Shown: positions 42,679 to 54,339 of the stretch, piece after piece
Position numbering within the stretch: position 1 is the first letter of the stretch
How the letters are laid out: each line of letters begins with the position of its first letter
From: Sorex araneus
Taxonomy: Eukaryota > Chordata > Mammalia > Eulipotyphla > Soricidae
Reading direction: 5' to 3'
DNA: 64,000 nucleotides
Assembly: GCF_027595985.1 (NCBI RefSeq)
Contig: NC_073303.1
Coordinates: 26,092,565-26,156,564, forward strand
Notes under the pieces: model-generated
Seen by the model: the letters and a program-made list of their open reading frames with translations, nothing else
Database searches by the model: none
Told to the model about the DNA's origin: nothing
Translations under genes and position numbers: made by a program

Positions 42679-43342
42679 TAGGTGATTCTCAAGGCCAGCG
42701 GTCAGCGGTCAGTGGTGCGGGGACACCCAGCCATCCCGTGGTGCCTGGGGGAACCACGAGGTGGCAGGATGCCAACCTGGACTGGGTGCAATGGGGCACA
42801 CCCCCGGGCCACTTACTGCGCCTCGCCCCACCTCCCCTTCCCCCGTCTTCCCAGTGCCTCACTGACAAAGTGGCCCCTGGCAGGCCCCCACCCCGTCCAC
42901 AGCGGGGTGTGTCATGGTAACCTCAGGCGACAGAAGCTGCCTCACGGCACGACACCCCACCCCCACCTACGAGGGGCGCCTCCGTGAGTGGGTGAGGAGA
43001 GGCGCAGAGTCTGGGGCCACGGACCGGTGAGCGGGGACCTGGGCTCTAGGAGCCTCAGAGATGCGGGGGGCTCCCAGGTCTGGGGCCCCAGGGACGCCTG
43101 TGCTGAGTCTCAGGGCACAGGGAGCCCCTGCTCAGCCCCCAGCAGGAATCTGGGGAGTCCAAGCAGGGCTGCCCGGGAAGGGTCGGGCAAGTCAGGGCGG
43201 TGGGCTGGCAAGGGCTGGCAAGGGGCCCAAGGAGACCCTGGCGGGGCTGACGGAGACACTCCCGCCCGCGCGCGCCTCCTGCTGCAGAAAGGGGGAGGGC
43301 GGGGCGGCGGCTGGCCACGAGGCCCTCCCGCGGCCCACCTAC

Positions 43343-43480
43343 CACGTCCACTGTGCTGAACACGTGGCAATAGTGGTGGCTGGTCTGCAGGTCCTTGGTG
43401 ATGTAGGCGAAGGTGCACAGGTCCTCGGGGTCCTGGGCTGCGCACGAGATGTTACGGATCTCGTGCTCCGCGATGACGTT
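43343..43480 (-). CDS. ANKS1A: ANKS1A exon, PTB domain core
   Basis: Acceptor CGTCTCCCCCAG precedes 43,480; donor GACGTG then GTAGGT. Encodes [40 protein letters not shown] and FSTVDV. The HxYCHVF strand is characteristic of the Dab-like PTB fold. Confidence 0.97.
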
Positions 43481-43654
43481 CTGGGGGAGACGAGAGCGTG
43501 GGCTTCTGGGCTCCCCCACACCGCCCTCCTCTGCCCAGCCCGGGCACCGGTGGAACCACTGCGGAGGGCCTCTGGGGCGGTGTCTCTGGTCACAGTGCTC
43601 GCAAGGAGGGCGGGGAGGGAAGGCATGAGGAGGCTCCTGAGAGCCCGGCGTGGG

Positions 43655-43912
43655 GGGGGGGCCAGAGGAGGGGGCGGGGCCAGGATCTGAGGAAGGAGGG
43701 GCGGGGCCAGAGGAGGGGTAGGGCCAGGGACTTAGGATGGAGGGGCGGGGCCAGAGGAGGGGGCGGGGCCAGGGACATAGGATGGAGGGGCGGGGCCAGA
43801 TGAGAGGGTGGGGCCAGGGACTTAGGAAGGAGGGGTGGGGCCAGAGAAGGGGGCGGGGCCAGGACCTGAGGAAGGAGGGGCGGGGCCAGGGGAGGGGGCG
43901 GGGTCCAGGGAC
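43655..43912 (+). repeat. ANKS1A: GC-box minisatellite in an ANKS1A intron
   Basis: Five to six units of about 45 bp, each with GGAGGGGCGGGGCCAGA and GGGGGCGGGGCCAGG. The array holds around nine GGGGCGGGGC boxes, the Sp1/KLF site, and ends 54 bp from the neighbouring exon. Confidence 0.92.
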
Positions 43913-43965
43913 AACATGCAGCTGGCCAGGGCCAGGGCTGGGGCTGGACCTCGCCCTCCACGCAC

Positions 43966-44052
43966 CTTGTTGGAGGCATCAATGAACTTGACCCCTTTGT
44001 AGGTGATGGACAGGACGATGGTGGGGGTCTTCTTCATGTGCTCGGTGGATTT
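43966..44052 (-). CDS. ANKS1A: ANKS1A exon, PTB domain
   Basis: Acceptor CCCCGCAG precedes 44,052; donor AACAAG then GTGCGT. Encodes [20 protein letters not shown] and VKFIDASNK, 29 residues, PTB strands with the GVKF(I/V)D pattern. Confidence 0.97.
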
Positions 44053-44118
44053 CTGCGGGGAATGCGGGGTGGCACTGTGAGCACCCCCTCTGGGCTTGGA
44101 CGGGGCCCGCGACCCCCC

Positions 44119-44174
44119 GCACCCCGGCCCTGCCCCCACTTACCCGGCACCCCGGCCCTGCCCCCACTTACCCG
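44119..44174 (-). repeat. ANKS1A: 28-bp perfect tandem duplication of a splice donor
   Basis: 44,119-44,146 and 44,147-44,174 are identical. Each copy contains GGGTAAGT on the - strand. The copy nearer the exon supplies the normal donor and overlaps its last codon; the other is a second potential donor 28 nt further. Confidence 0.95.
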
Positions 44175-44243
44175 CATCTTGGCACAGGCGTCCTGCGTGG
44201 ACTCCGTCCCTCGCAGGTCCTTGATCAACATGGAGCCCAGGTA
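44172..44243 (-). CDS. ANKS1A: ANKS1A exon, start of PTB domain
   Basis: Acceptor CACTCCGCAG precedes 44,243; donor CGG then GTAAGT. Encodes [20 protein letters not shown] and AKMR, including the YLGS signature of PTB domains. The donor lies in a 28-bp tandem duplication. Confidence 0.97.
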
Positions 44244-44351
44244 CTGCGGAGTGAACAGGGCGGCGTTGAGGGCGGCCGCGGCTCGCGGGGCGCCCCGCCT
44301 CCAGGGGCTCCCTCCCCGGTGCCCTCGGGGCGGCGGGCTGGGGGAACTCAC

Positions 44352-44477
44352 ATTGGCTTCGTAGCCACAGGACTCGAAGATGAGCTTCTCGGGCTGGTGC
44401 TGCCAGCTGGGCACGGGCGCGTAGGGCGCGGCAAGACGGGGCGGCCGGAGCGTCAGCTTCCCCTCGCGGGGCTCCTC
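44352..44477 (-). CDS. ANKS1A: ANKS1A exon, linker into PTB
   Basis: Acceptor GGTTGTGCAG precedes 44,477; donor GCCAAT then GTGAGT. Encodes [40 protein letters not shown] and AN. Confidence 0.97.
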
Positions 44478-45544
44478 CTGCACAACCGCGGGGGTCACAG
44501 GTGGGCCTGCCCAGGGCCACCCCGGGAGACCACAGGGCCCCAGGGGACAGACAAGCCAGCCCCGCCACAAGCAAGGCTCAGCCTGGGGGCGGGGGGTGTG
44601 GGTGCTGAGCCTCAGTGGTGAGGGACAAGACCAGGAGCAGGAAAACGGGAGACAATGTGTGCGAGCTGTGGGCGTGAGGATGTGCGGGCAGGAGCGGGGC
44701 ATGGCTGCCCTCCAGGCCACGGGCCACTCTCTTGCGGTCCTGTAGTGAGATCTGGGTCCTCTCTGGGACACCGGGAGGGACGCAGAGGAGGGATGCAGAG
44801 GAGGGAGGGTGAAGACTCGGGAGGTCTGCCACTCCCTTTCCCAGCCGTGAGCCAACTCCCCCGGCAGGGAGCGACTGAAGCTGACGGACATTGGGTTTTG
44901 TTTTATTGGGGGGCAAGGGGGTGCCCAAGAGAGTCCCAGGAGACCCGGGGTCCCCCCAGCAGTTCTCAGCTGGTCAGGCCAGGGATTCAGTGGAGGGTCC
45001 AAGGATGTGGTGCTGTGGGGGTGCCAGGCTGCACCCAGTGACGCTTAGGTGACCAGGCGGTGCTGGGGAGCAAATCTAGGTCAAGGGACTGCAGGGCAGG
45101 AGTCTAATCTCTGTCCCGGCTGGACGAGATGGGTTTAAAATCCGGCAAGACTCAAGGCTGTCTGGAGAGAGAGAACTGCCCCCCGCCAGGCCAGGAACAC
45201 AGAGGCCGAGTCTGGAGAAAGGAGGGGAACCAGAACTGACCCAGGGAAGGGGGGTCCCGTGGCCGGCTGGTGACCAGCCTCAGTCTGGCCGGGCGGGTCT
45301 TGAAATGTGGGAGCCCTGCCAACAACACCCCAGGCCCAAGGAGAGGGGGCCCAGGGACGAGCTGGGGACCACAGCCCGCACAGGAAGGAAGGGGCCAGGA
45401 AGGGGGCCGAGCACCTGACAGCTCAGGTGAGCCCTGAGGTCCCAGCCAGAGGGAATGGGGGGGGGGGGCTCTGCCCCACCCAGCCCAGGCCAGCCTGACT
45501 GAGCTCAGGCAGTGGACAATGCAGTGTGGGGGACAGTATGAGGT

Positions 45545-45720
45545 CTGGGGACAGTGGGGACAGTGGGAGACAGTGGGAGACAGTGGGAGACAGTGGGAAC
45601 AGTGGGAGACAGTGGGGACAGTGGGGACAGTGGAGGATACTGGGGCAGAGGAGGGACAGTGAGGGTACAGTGGGGCACTGAGGACAGGAGGGAACAGTGT
45701 GGGGACAGGGGGACATGCAG
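45545..45720 (+). repeat. ANKS1A: ACAGTGGGGA-type minisatellite
   Basis: Tandem units of 9-10 bp (ACAGTGGGAG, ACAGTGGGG) across about 175 bp, ending 37 bp from an exon. Confidence 0.88.
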
Positions 45721-45756
45721 GAACAGAAGGCAGCAGGACAGTGGAGTCCGGCCCAC

Positions 45757-45933
45757 CTGTACTCTGGGGCGCTCCAGGCGGGAGGTCCCTGTGGGCCCGT
45801 GGAGACTGTCGTGGAGACTGTCGTGCCGCCTCCGGCCTGTGTCCCCGGGGGGCAGCAGCAGGTCCGCAGACCGGGCCGTGCACGAGTCGTTCTGGCTCAG
45901 GGGTGATGACGTCTGGGAGATCAGGTCTTGGCA
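45757..45933 (-). CDS. ANKS1A: ANKS1A exon, SAM2-PTB linker, with a 12-bp duplication
   Basis: Acceptor CCCCTGCAG precedes 45,933; donor GTACAG then GTGGGC. Encodes [59 protein letters not shown]. The 12-bp unit GACAGTCTCCAC (- strand) occurs twice in tandem at 45,799-45,822, giving HDSLHDSLH where human has one HDSLHD. Confidence 0.96.
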
Positions 45934-46203
45934 CTGCAGGGGGAGGAGGAAGGGACCCCCTGAGCCTGTCAGGCCCGAGTGGGAGGCAGGGCCCAGGCGC
46001 TGAGCCCCCCCCAGGGGCCGTGAGTGCCCGAGTCCTCCTGAGCCCGCCCCAGGCTGAGGGTGTGCGGCGACCACGGTGCCCCCGTCCACGTGCAAGCCCT
46101 GCGCCTGGACCCCACGTGAAACAGGAGCACTTGCACCGTGATTCACGGGGAAAATGCTGCCGCACGTGTGTGTCTCTCTACCTGCGTTTGTGTGTGTCTC
46201 TCT

Positions 46204-46248
46204 CTACGCGTGTGTGTGTGTGTGTGTGCGCGCGCGCGTGCGTGCGCA
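46204..46248 (+). repeat. (GT)n(GC)n alternating purine-pyrimidine tract
   Basis: About 40 bp of strict GT, then GC, alternation, a sequence type able to form Z-DNA. Confidence 0.88.
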
Positions 46249-46309
46249 CCCCAGCGTGGCCAGAATCACCTGGTTTGACAATGTTTCATCTACGAGGGGT
46301 TTTATTTTG

Positions 46310-46368
46310 TGTGTCCTGGGGCCACACCAGCTCGGCTGCACGAGGCAAGCGCATTCCCTGCTGTGAGT
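46310..46368 (-). mobile_element. SINE type A short remnant
   Basis: 'cctggggccacaccagctcg' and 'gcaagcgcattccctgctgt' remain. Confidence 0.4.
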
Positions 46369-46674
46369 CTCCAGTGCTCCTCTACGGGGCAGGGGAAACC
46401 TCGGGGTCTGTGCCCCGATCTCCCCAGGAGCGAGAGCTCGGGGACCCGGGATGCCCCAGCCTCTGGCGTCCACAAAGCCGAGGCCCGGCTGCATCGGCGC
46501 CTGCTGCCTATCCCGCACCCCTGCCCGCTGGGCCCTGCCCTTGCCTGCTCCCGAGCTGGTCCAGCTTCCTCCTCCAACTGCAGCTGAACGAGCAGCCGAT
46601 CAATAAGCAATCAGCGACCATGGCTGCCAGCCCCCCAGCGGCCCCGCGGGAGAGGGAGGGGGGTCCGCACTCAC

Positions 46675-46782
46675 CCGCAGCTGGGAGAAGCGTGGCGGCT
46701 TCTGGGGCGGCTCCTCGTAGGGCCTCTCTGCGAGGGAGGCGATGATGCGCTTGCGGTGGCCGAGCAGGTGAACCTTCAGCAC
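46675..46782 (-). CDS. ANKS1A: ANKS1A exon, end of SAM2
   Basis: Acceptor CGCCCGCCAG precedes 46,782; donor CTGCGG then GTGAGT. Encodes [20 protein letters not shown] and [16 protein letters not shown]. The basic HRKR in the last SAM2 helix corresponds to a nuclear localisation segment described for the paralogue ANKS1B/AIDA-1; a role here is inferred. Confidence 0.97.
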
Positions 46783-46874
46783 CTGGCGGGCGACAGCGGC
46801 TGCGGTGAGGGGGCCCGCCCCCCGCCCGCTCCCGCTTGCCCCGCCCCCGCCCGCCCCACGCAGGCCAGACTCAC

Positions 46875-47027
46875 ATTGACCAGCTCCAGCTCCCAGAGGT
46901 TCTTCACAGTGTCGATGGAGCTGTAGCCGCTGGACAGGAAGGAGTGGACGTAGTCCTGCAGCCCCAGGGAGTCCAGCCAGGAGGGCACCGAGGGGGGGCT
47001 GCTCCCGTCGTAGCCCAGAGCCTTCAC
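46875..47027 (-). CDS. ANKS1A: ANKS1A exon, SAM2 core
   Basis: Acceptor ATGTCTCGCAG precedes 47,027; donor GTCAAT then GTGAGT. Encodes [40 protein letters not shown] and [11 protein letters not shown]. Matches SAM2 of human ANKS1A almost residue for residue. Confidence 0.97.
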
Positions 47028-47335
47028 CTGCGAGACATGGTGGGGGGGGAGGACCTCTCAGCACGCTGCCCGGCCAGGGCCCCGGGCGGTGGGGAGCTGG
47101 CCAGCGGGTGTCCTGGCATCCCACCCCTCTCCACACAGCCCTTCCTATCACGCTCTGGGTCCCGGCAGCCCCCGGTGTGGGGGAAGGTCCTGCCCCGTGG
47201 ACCTGGGTGGTGGGGAAGGACACGACTCAGCGGGTGGCACTTCCTGGCGGGGACTAAGCTCTGGACCAGGGCCACAGTGTCCCAGGGGAGAGGCCGGGAG
47301 GCGGCCACCAGGGGTACGGCCGTCCCGGGGCTTAC

Positions 47336-47434
47336 CTTGGGCAGGGCCCGCGCTGCCTGCAGCAGCTTCCGCCGGTGCTGGGGGTCGCTGATGCCGATGT
47401 CCCGCAGGTCCTGCTCCTCCATCACGTTGGAGCC
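47336..47434 (-). CDS. ANKS1A: ANKS1A exon, end of SAM1
   Basis: Acceptor CCCCTCTCAG precedes 47,434; donor CCCAAG then GTAAGC. Encodes [20 protein letters not shown] and [13 protein letters not shown], the last helices of SAM1. Confidence 0.97.
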
Positions 47435-50431
47435 CTGAGAGGGGAGGGAGGCGGTGAGGGCCCCGAGGGCCTGCCCAGCGCCCAGCACGGCTCCCGGGCC
47501 AGCGGGCAGCGCCGGGGCTCCAGGACGGGAATGTGGGCAGGACCGATCGCCAAGCGGGTGCTGTGCTCTGGGCCGACACAGGGGCCGGAGGGTGCTGGCC
47601 TGTGCTCGCCCCACGGGGGAGCACTTTAGGGAAGAACAGAGGCTCACCCCACGGTGCCCCCGGCATGCTGCCATGCTGTGTCAGCCGGGTCGGTGGGGCA
47701 GGCCGGGCGAGGAGAGGGGAAAGGCCGCCTGTGCTGAGCCCCGTGTGCCCGCTATGCGGGGTGGGTTCTTCTGCTGGCCCGAGGAGCCCCAGGGGGCAGG
47801 GCTGGGGGTGCCGCCCGTGGCGGACGAAGGACTGAGACGGGAAGACTTTACAGGGCAGTTCCGTTCCACACGCCCAACCCTGGGCTTCAATCCCTGCTTT
47901 ACGCAACAGGACCCCCAGGTAAACAACAGACCGGCCCCTGAAGTACAAGGGAAGGAGCTGAGGCGCGTGGAGACGGTCTGGCCAATCCCACCTCCGGCCC
48001 TTACAGCCGTGTCGGGACAAGCACGTCCAGAGCACGAGTGTGGAGGTTCGGCTTCTGCTCTGGCCTCGCTCCAAGGCCCCGCCAGGCACACGCCTGAGTG
48101 CACACAGCCTCACATGTCCTGACTGTCCACACCCGGGGCCGGTGCCACCTGCGGCCCTGGCTGGCCTCCCCCCAGCGGGCCGGCCCTCTGTTCCCTGAGG
48201 CCTGGTGAAGGAGCTTTGTCCGAGCCCACCAACAGGGGCCGCCCGTGCAGAAAGCCCGCAGCTGGGTCACCGCCGCAAGAGCCGCTGTCCCGCGCACACC
48301 CGCAGGACCGAGCCGTCCACTCTGGGCTGGTCGCTGCAGCCTCTGGGGCGCTGACCCACACGCACCCGCCATCACTGAGCCGTCGGACTGGGCGGGCCTG
48401 CCTGGCGCTGTGCGCTTCCTTCTGCTTAATTTCTCGGTGAGGTTTTGAGAATGGAGGAGGAGGGGGCTGAAGAGAGAAAGGTGCTTTGTAAAAAGCACCG
48501 TGTACGCAGAGGGGGATTTATGCAGCCCGTTCCTGTCCACGCAGAGGGCGCTCTGGCGGAGGTGGGGGCGCGGGAGGCCCCTCCTGGCAGTGAGGCAGAC
48601 GTCATTCCCGGCAGTGACAGGAGAAGCGTCAAGTGCCAGGAGCAGACTCGGGGCCCGGGGCCTGCAAGGCCCTCCTGGCCCTGGCCTGGCCCCCCGACGC
48701 CGGTCCCATGGAGGGACGGCAGTGCCAGTGAGCATCCCTGTGGCCTGGCGACAAGGCACGTGTGTCGAGCAGCCTGGCGGGCCCTGCCAGCACCCGGGGA
48801 AGGGCAGAGCCAGACTCCCGCCCGCCGGCAAGGAAGGCAAAGCGGCGCCACCGCACCCCGTCCCACTGTCACTCGGCTGTCGTGCCACCCGGCAGTCTGT
48901 CCCCTTGGTCCCCCAGCGGGCAGCCCCTGTATTTGCTCAGGCCCCAGAGTCCGACTCCCTGACACCCGCTGCCTGAACTCAGCCTCTGGTGGAGCAACCC
49001 AGAGCGGCAGGGCAGACCCCCTGTCCAGGGCAGGCCTGGACACACGCTAACAGTGGACAGCAGTGAGCAGGTGGCGGGCCCTCGCCCCTCGTGTGGGATG
49101 GCCCCGGAGCCCCAAGCACTGCCTGGCAGGGCACCTAGTAGGGTAGAAATACAGGCTTAGGGCCAGAGAGCGAGCGAGCCTGGGGTCAAGCCTGGGGTGA
49201 CCTTTGTCACCTTGAATCACTTTGTCACCTGGGGAAGCTGAGGCAGAGCCTCAGCCCACCGAGCCCTGGGGGAGACGGGATGTGACACTGCCCCTGTCAG
49301 GGCCATGGTGTCCGTGAGCTGCCCAGCTGGCAGACGCCAAGGTCAACAGCGCCCCAGGCGTGGGGGCAGAGGGGCCGCCCTCCCCTCCCAGGGCTGGACA
49401 GCCCCCGCTGAAGGTCTGCATCTACATGCTCCCAGTTTCCCGACCGCCCTCCCCTCCTGGTTCACGCCTCTTCTCCCCAGCCTCGCACCTGAGAGGGGCC
49501 CCGGGGCAGGGCCAGGAACGTTGCTCCTGAGAGGGGGCTTCAGCCTCTGCTCTCTGAACGGCAAGTGACTGAGTGGGGGAGAGAACGGCCGCGTGGACGA
49601 CAGGCCAGGTGCCTGCTGGGGCCCCCGTGAGCCGGCAGGTCCCTGAGGGAGGCCCAGGCCTCCCCCACCTCATGCATCTGAGGAGAAAGCCACCCTGGCC
49701 CATGGGTGCAGGGACAGGGCCATGCGGGGCAGCACACAGCCGGGACACGGGCCCGACAGCCGTACCCTCATCAGCCGCCACACTGAGTCACCACAGGCAA
49801 CCGTGAGCCCCTGGAGAGCAGCTGTCAGGGGGACGCCAGGGCTGGGGAGAGGGAGCCTCCGCCCCAGGTCAGACGGGGCTGGAGGAGCCCCGCCGCCTCA
49901 CTTCCGGCCCAGCTCTCTGGGTGAGGAAGAGAACTTTCGAGAGAGTCCTGCCCTTTTCCCCACCCACTTTCTCGAGCCGAGGCCTAAGCAAGCGGTGCTG
50001 TCCTGAAGTGTCACCGGGTTCCCGGGCTCCCGAGCCCCTGGCCGGGGCCCTGAGTCAGTCCCAGCCAGTCGCTCGCTGAGCTCTGCCCCGGGCATGACCG
50101 CACGCCCAGACCTCCCTGGGGGGCACAGGGGGAGGGCAGGCGGCGCCTGGCACTGGGCATCTCTGCTGACTGACTAATCAGAGTCCCCAGTCCCGTGGCC
50201 CGGGACCTAGGGGCCCACACGGGCTCCCGGGCTCCCCTGCACTGTCCAGCTGATGCCACAGGCACAGGTCCCGCCCCCTGGGCCTCACTTCCCGCTGATG
50301 ACGATGGGGCAGGGGATGTGGAGGTGCACTCGGGGGCTTCAGGGCAGATCCTCTGCTGAAACGACGGCGGCCAGAAGCTACGAAAGGGCCCGTATCGCAG
50401 TCCAAGTCCTTTCCCCCCTTTTTCTTAATGC

Positions 50432-50571
50432 TTTTTTGGGGTCACAGCCGGCAGTGCTCAGGAGTTCCTCCTGGCTGTGCCTGTGGGACCTCACGAGATG
50501 CCAGGGCTTGAACCCCGGTCGGCCACGTGCACGGCAAGTGCCTTCCCCGCGGTGCTATGGCTCCAACCCCG
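50432..50571 (-). mobile_element. SINE type A, old
   Basis: Reverse copy: 'ggggtcacagccggcagtgc' to 'gtgctatggctccaacccc'. Confidence 0.78.
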
Positions 50572-52095
50572 GCCCAAGCCCATCTTGAGGGCAGCTGGTT
50601 GGACTCAGACACGAACAAGAGCCCCCAGATTTCCAGATTCCGTATGGGGCTGGAGAGGCCAGGGCAGCAGTGGGGCACAGGGAGAGAACCCCTGAAAATT
50701 CCAGGTCAGTCACCCCCCAAACTCCAGTAATGAAAGAAGCAGAGGAAGAGCACGTGAAAGGGGCCCCACAGCGGGCCTGACCCTCGCAGCAGTGCCAGCG
50801 GGCTGAGGCGGGCAGAGCGCTCCCGTCCGACAGCCCCACTGACCCTGGGGAGCCCACACAGGCCCCGCAGCCCCCCTCAGTCGGCATGGACCCCCCCAGG
50901 GAGCTGCCACTGCACTTACGGGGTCTCCCCGGCTCGTACGGCCTCTCCTGCTCCCGGGCCCCCAAGTTCACCCTCTCCCTCTGGGCCTCAGTGACCCGTG
51001 GTGGACTTGCAGCAGGGCCCCCAGATCTGCCCCTGCCCCTGGCCTGTCTGTGGTTTATCCTGCTCCGAGGGCGGGTCCTTCCCGGCGGGACGTCAGGCGC
51101 CTTGAAGACACTCGTGTCTGTGCTCTGCGCTCTGGGCTCAGACCCATTCGCTGTAGGGAACACAGAACCGCTCTGCCACCCCCAGGAAGGACACAAGGCC
51201 CCAGGAAAGGGATATCACTGGGGTGACCGCCACGGAGCCCCCCCCCCCCCAACTCCCCGCTCCTCCCCTGCAAAGATGCTGTTTGAGAATGAATCGTCAG
51301 GTGCCATATGGATTTCTGCATCTCAGTTTTCCGCTCAATGCTCCACAGTGAGCGCTTCCCCGCACCAGTCTTAGAAAAATGCTTTTTGCTCCCCAGGCAG
51401 TGCTCAGGGGCCCGGGAGCCACTCAGCTCAAGCGGGCTGGGGGCATACCTGTGCTGGCCAGCTCAGGGAGCCAATCCAGAGTGCCCACCTGTGCTGTGCT
51501 CCAGCCTGCTCGCTCCTGAGCCCTGGGACTTTTGTCTGAATGTGCGCATGGTGCCGTGTTGGCACCCGCTCAGCAAGCGCCTGGGCACAGAGGCTGGCAC
51601 CAGCATGCCCGGACCCACATCCTTGCCAGCTGCCAATTACCTTCCTTCCCCGCTAATGGAGTGTGCTTCCTCCCTTCCCCCGAGCAAGCCTGTTTCCTGT
51701 GGGCGAGCACTGTGGGGGGAGGAGCTGCTGCCTGAGGAGCAGGAGGGTGGCCGGCAGCTGGCGGGCAACTCCCCGCCTGGTCGCTGAGGGTCTCCTGTCA
51801 GCCCCATCACAGGCAAGGGGGCATGGACGAAGCTCACTGCAGGGCCTGCCTCTCCCTCAGCCGGCACATCAGGCAGAGCCTCGGCCACAGCACCCGGGAG
51901 GGGCCCCGGGGCACCCGGCTTCTCACCCTGACCGGGCTGTGTGGACACACAGGGTGAACCTGGGACCAAGGAGCCGCGAGGAAACAGGTTTGGGGACCAC
52001 AAACAACATTCACAGTGTCCAGGGGGAGCAGCGGCTGCCGGGCACGGAGATGGCGGCCGGACCACACGCTGCCCACGCCAAGAGGGAGCAACGGG

Positions 52096-52251
52096 GGGCC
52101 GGAGCGATAGCACAGCGGGTGGGGCATTTGCCTTGCACGCGGCCGACCTGGGTTCGATCCCCAGCATCCCATATGGTCCCCCAAGCACTGCCAGGAGCAA
52201 TTCCTGAGTGCAGAGCCAGGAGTAACCCCTGAGCATCGCTGGGTGTGACCC

Positions 52252-52279
<28 letters not shown>
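52096..52279 (+). mobile_element. SINE type A, recent, 15-bp target duplication
   Basis: Near-consensus copy with a run of about 22 A. AGAGGGAGCAACGGG flanks it at 52,081-52,095 and 52,280-52,294. The only clearly young SINE in this part of ANKS1A, antisense to the gene. Confidence 0.95.
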
Positions 52280-52283
<4 letters not shown>

Positions 52284-54106
52284 GGAGCAACGGGCCCCGC
52301 AACACCCTCATTCCTCCCCCAGCCACTCTCGCCCCGGCCCCGGGAGACTGACTCAGAGCAGCTCCTCCCAGATGCTGCTCCCTCCGGAAGATGCCGCTGA
52401 CTCCTGTCACACAGTCTCCGGGCACAGCCCAGGAACACCAGCGCGCGCCGTGGTGCAACACAGCAGCCCGTGGGAGACAAGTTGGACCAGACGCCAAGAG
52501 ACTGTTTCAAAACAAAAACGCCCCCCACCTCGGGCGTGCGTGTTTTCTCCCTCGCTTTCCTGGGCTGCTAAAACTTAATTAGCCTTCCAGCCCATCTGGC
52601 AATTTACATGTGATTACCCGGGGTGCGCTGCCTGGCGACACTGGCCCCTGTGGGTACCTGAGGGGCAGCTGGCAGCGCCCGCCAGGAAGCGGAGTGACAA
52701 AGGACACTGTACCCAGGGCAATAGGAAGGGCCAGGCTGCAGTGGCTGTGCGTTCCCTCCCCTCGCCAGTGTCCCAAATAGAAGCAGACTCCCTCCACCAG
52801 GGGCCTGGCCCGTGCTGGGCACCTGGTCCCGGGCCAGACCTGTCCAGGAGCCCAGAGGGCGCAGGGAAGGGGTCCGAGGGCGACAAATCAAGAGCTCGGC
52901 AGTCCAGGAGGGGACGCTGTGACGTCCAGTGCCTCCGTCCCATAGCCAGTCTGAGGAACAGGGGTGCTCGGAGAGGGGAGCCCTGAAACAGGACGCACCC
53001 TCCCCTCACCGGCCGAACCCCACCTCTGTACCGGGCTTGTTGAACTTCCCCAAGGAACGTGTGAGTCAGGGGTCAGGCCAGATGAAACCATAAATATACT
53101 CAGTTTAACTTTTGAAAGGAAAAATAAATCGCTATTTTTAAACAGCCTTTTTTTTTTTTTTTTTTAAAGCTGAGAAATAACTGGTCCCCAGCTGGCTCTG
53201 GGAGGAGATTTGCTGCGGACCCCACGGCCTGCCCCGGCCTTAGCCACGGAGGTGGGCTGACCTTGCCGGGGTCACTGGGCGAGCCGCCACCCCCCCAGAG
53301 AGCAGGGCGACGGGAAGCTTCGGGGCCGCCTCGGAGGAAGCAGCCCTCGCTGCGCACCCAGGAGGCGTAAGAGCGGGAACAGGCCGGTGGAGGTGAGGGC
53401 GGGCAGGGGCGGGCAGGGGCAACCGGGCGCGTGAGTGGTGACGTTCCCACGGCCACGGGAAGAAGGGGGCTTGCGCCAGGGACACCTGCTCGGACTCCGC
53501 CAGCTACTGAGAGAGGGAATGCGGCGGGCGAAAGTGTGCACACACGAAGCAAGCACCCGGCACCTCGGAGCAGTAACGAGAAGCATTACCGTCAGCACGG
53601 CGTTAAGTGCCCGCCTGAGAGTGCCAGCACAGTCTGAGGGAGCCCGGGCCACGGCGCCCCGCCCCGCCCTGCCCCCGAGGGCTGCTCCCAGCCCTGCCGG
53701 GTGGGTGACTTGCTGACAGAAGCTCAGGGTGCAGGCCAGGCCCTTCCTCTGAGGGAGCCCGAGGAAGGGCACCAAGGTTTCTCTCCTCTTCTTCCCCTTC
53801 CTCCTCTTTTCCTGCCCCCCGTGCTGGAAGGCGGTACTAGTGTGGCCCCCCAGGACAGCAACCAACACTTCCTCACCTCAGCCTCGCCCCTGGCTCGGGA
53901 CAGGGCTCGTGCAGCCCCATGCCCGGCCCGAGTCCCCCTCAGACGGACTCCTGACCGGTTACCCCCGGGAGAGCTGGCCGGCCTGCCCCCAGGACGCCCA
54001 CCGGCCCCCGCGCCGCTGTTGGGCTCCGGGAGCAGCTCTGCCCCAGGACGCCCCGGACTACGTACAGTTTGCGACTCCGGCAGGGGCGCGGCCGGGGAGC
54101 ACTCAC

Positions 54107-54213
54107 CAGGAAGCGGACATCGTCAAAGCCATTCAGCAGCAACTTGCTCTCATACTGCTGCAGCCCCACCGCCTCCAGCCACTCCCCGACGCTCTGCTCC
54201 AGCGACCGCGAAC
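54107..54213 (-). CDS. ANKS1A: ANKS1A exon, start of SAM1
   Basis: Acceptor CTCTCGTCAG precedes 54,213; donor TTCCTG then GTGAGT. Encodes [20 protein letters not shown] and [15 protein letters not shown]. The first two bases complete a Gly codon begun in the previous exon. SAM1 is the domain reported to contact Eph receptor SAM domains. Confidence 0.97.
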
Positions 54214-54339
54214 CTGACGAGAGAGGAATCGGCAGACGCTTGAAAAGGGAAAAACCGTTAAGGCGGTAGCAGCGGCACTCAGAGGAAGACAGATGGCACT
54301 GCCACATCATCGTCATTACCATCAAGCAGCCAAACTATG

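Larger units (their letters stand above)
47435..54106. other. ANKS1A: ANKS1A intron inside the SAM1 coding region
   Basis: 6.7 kb, GC-rich and repeat-poor: one old and one young type A SINE, and a few homopolymer runs. No further exon recognised. Confidence 0.75.

Noticed and set aside
44143-44171. Longer version of the ANKS1A YLGS exon using the distal donor as the main form
   Set aside because: It breaks phase with the next exon, while the proximal donor keeps it.
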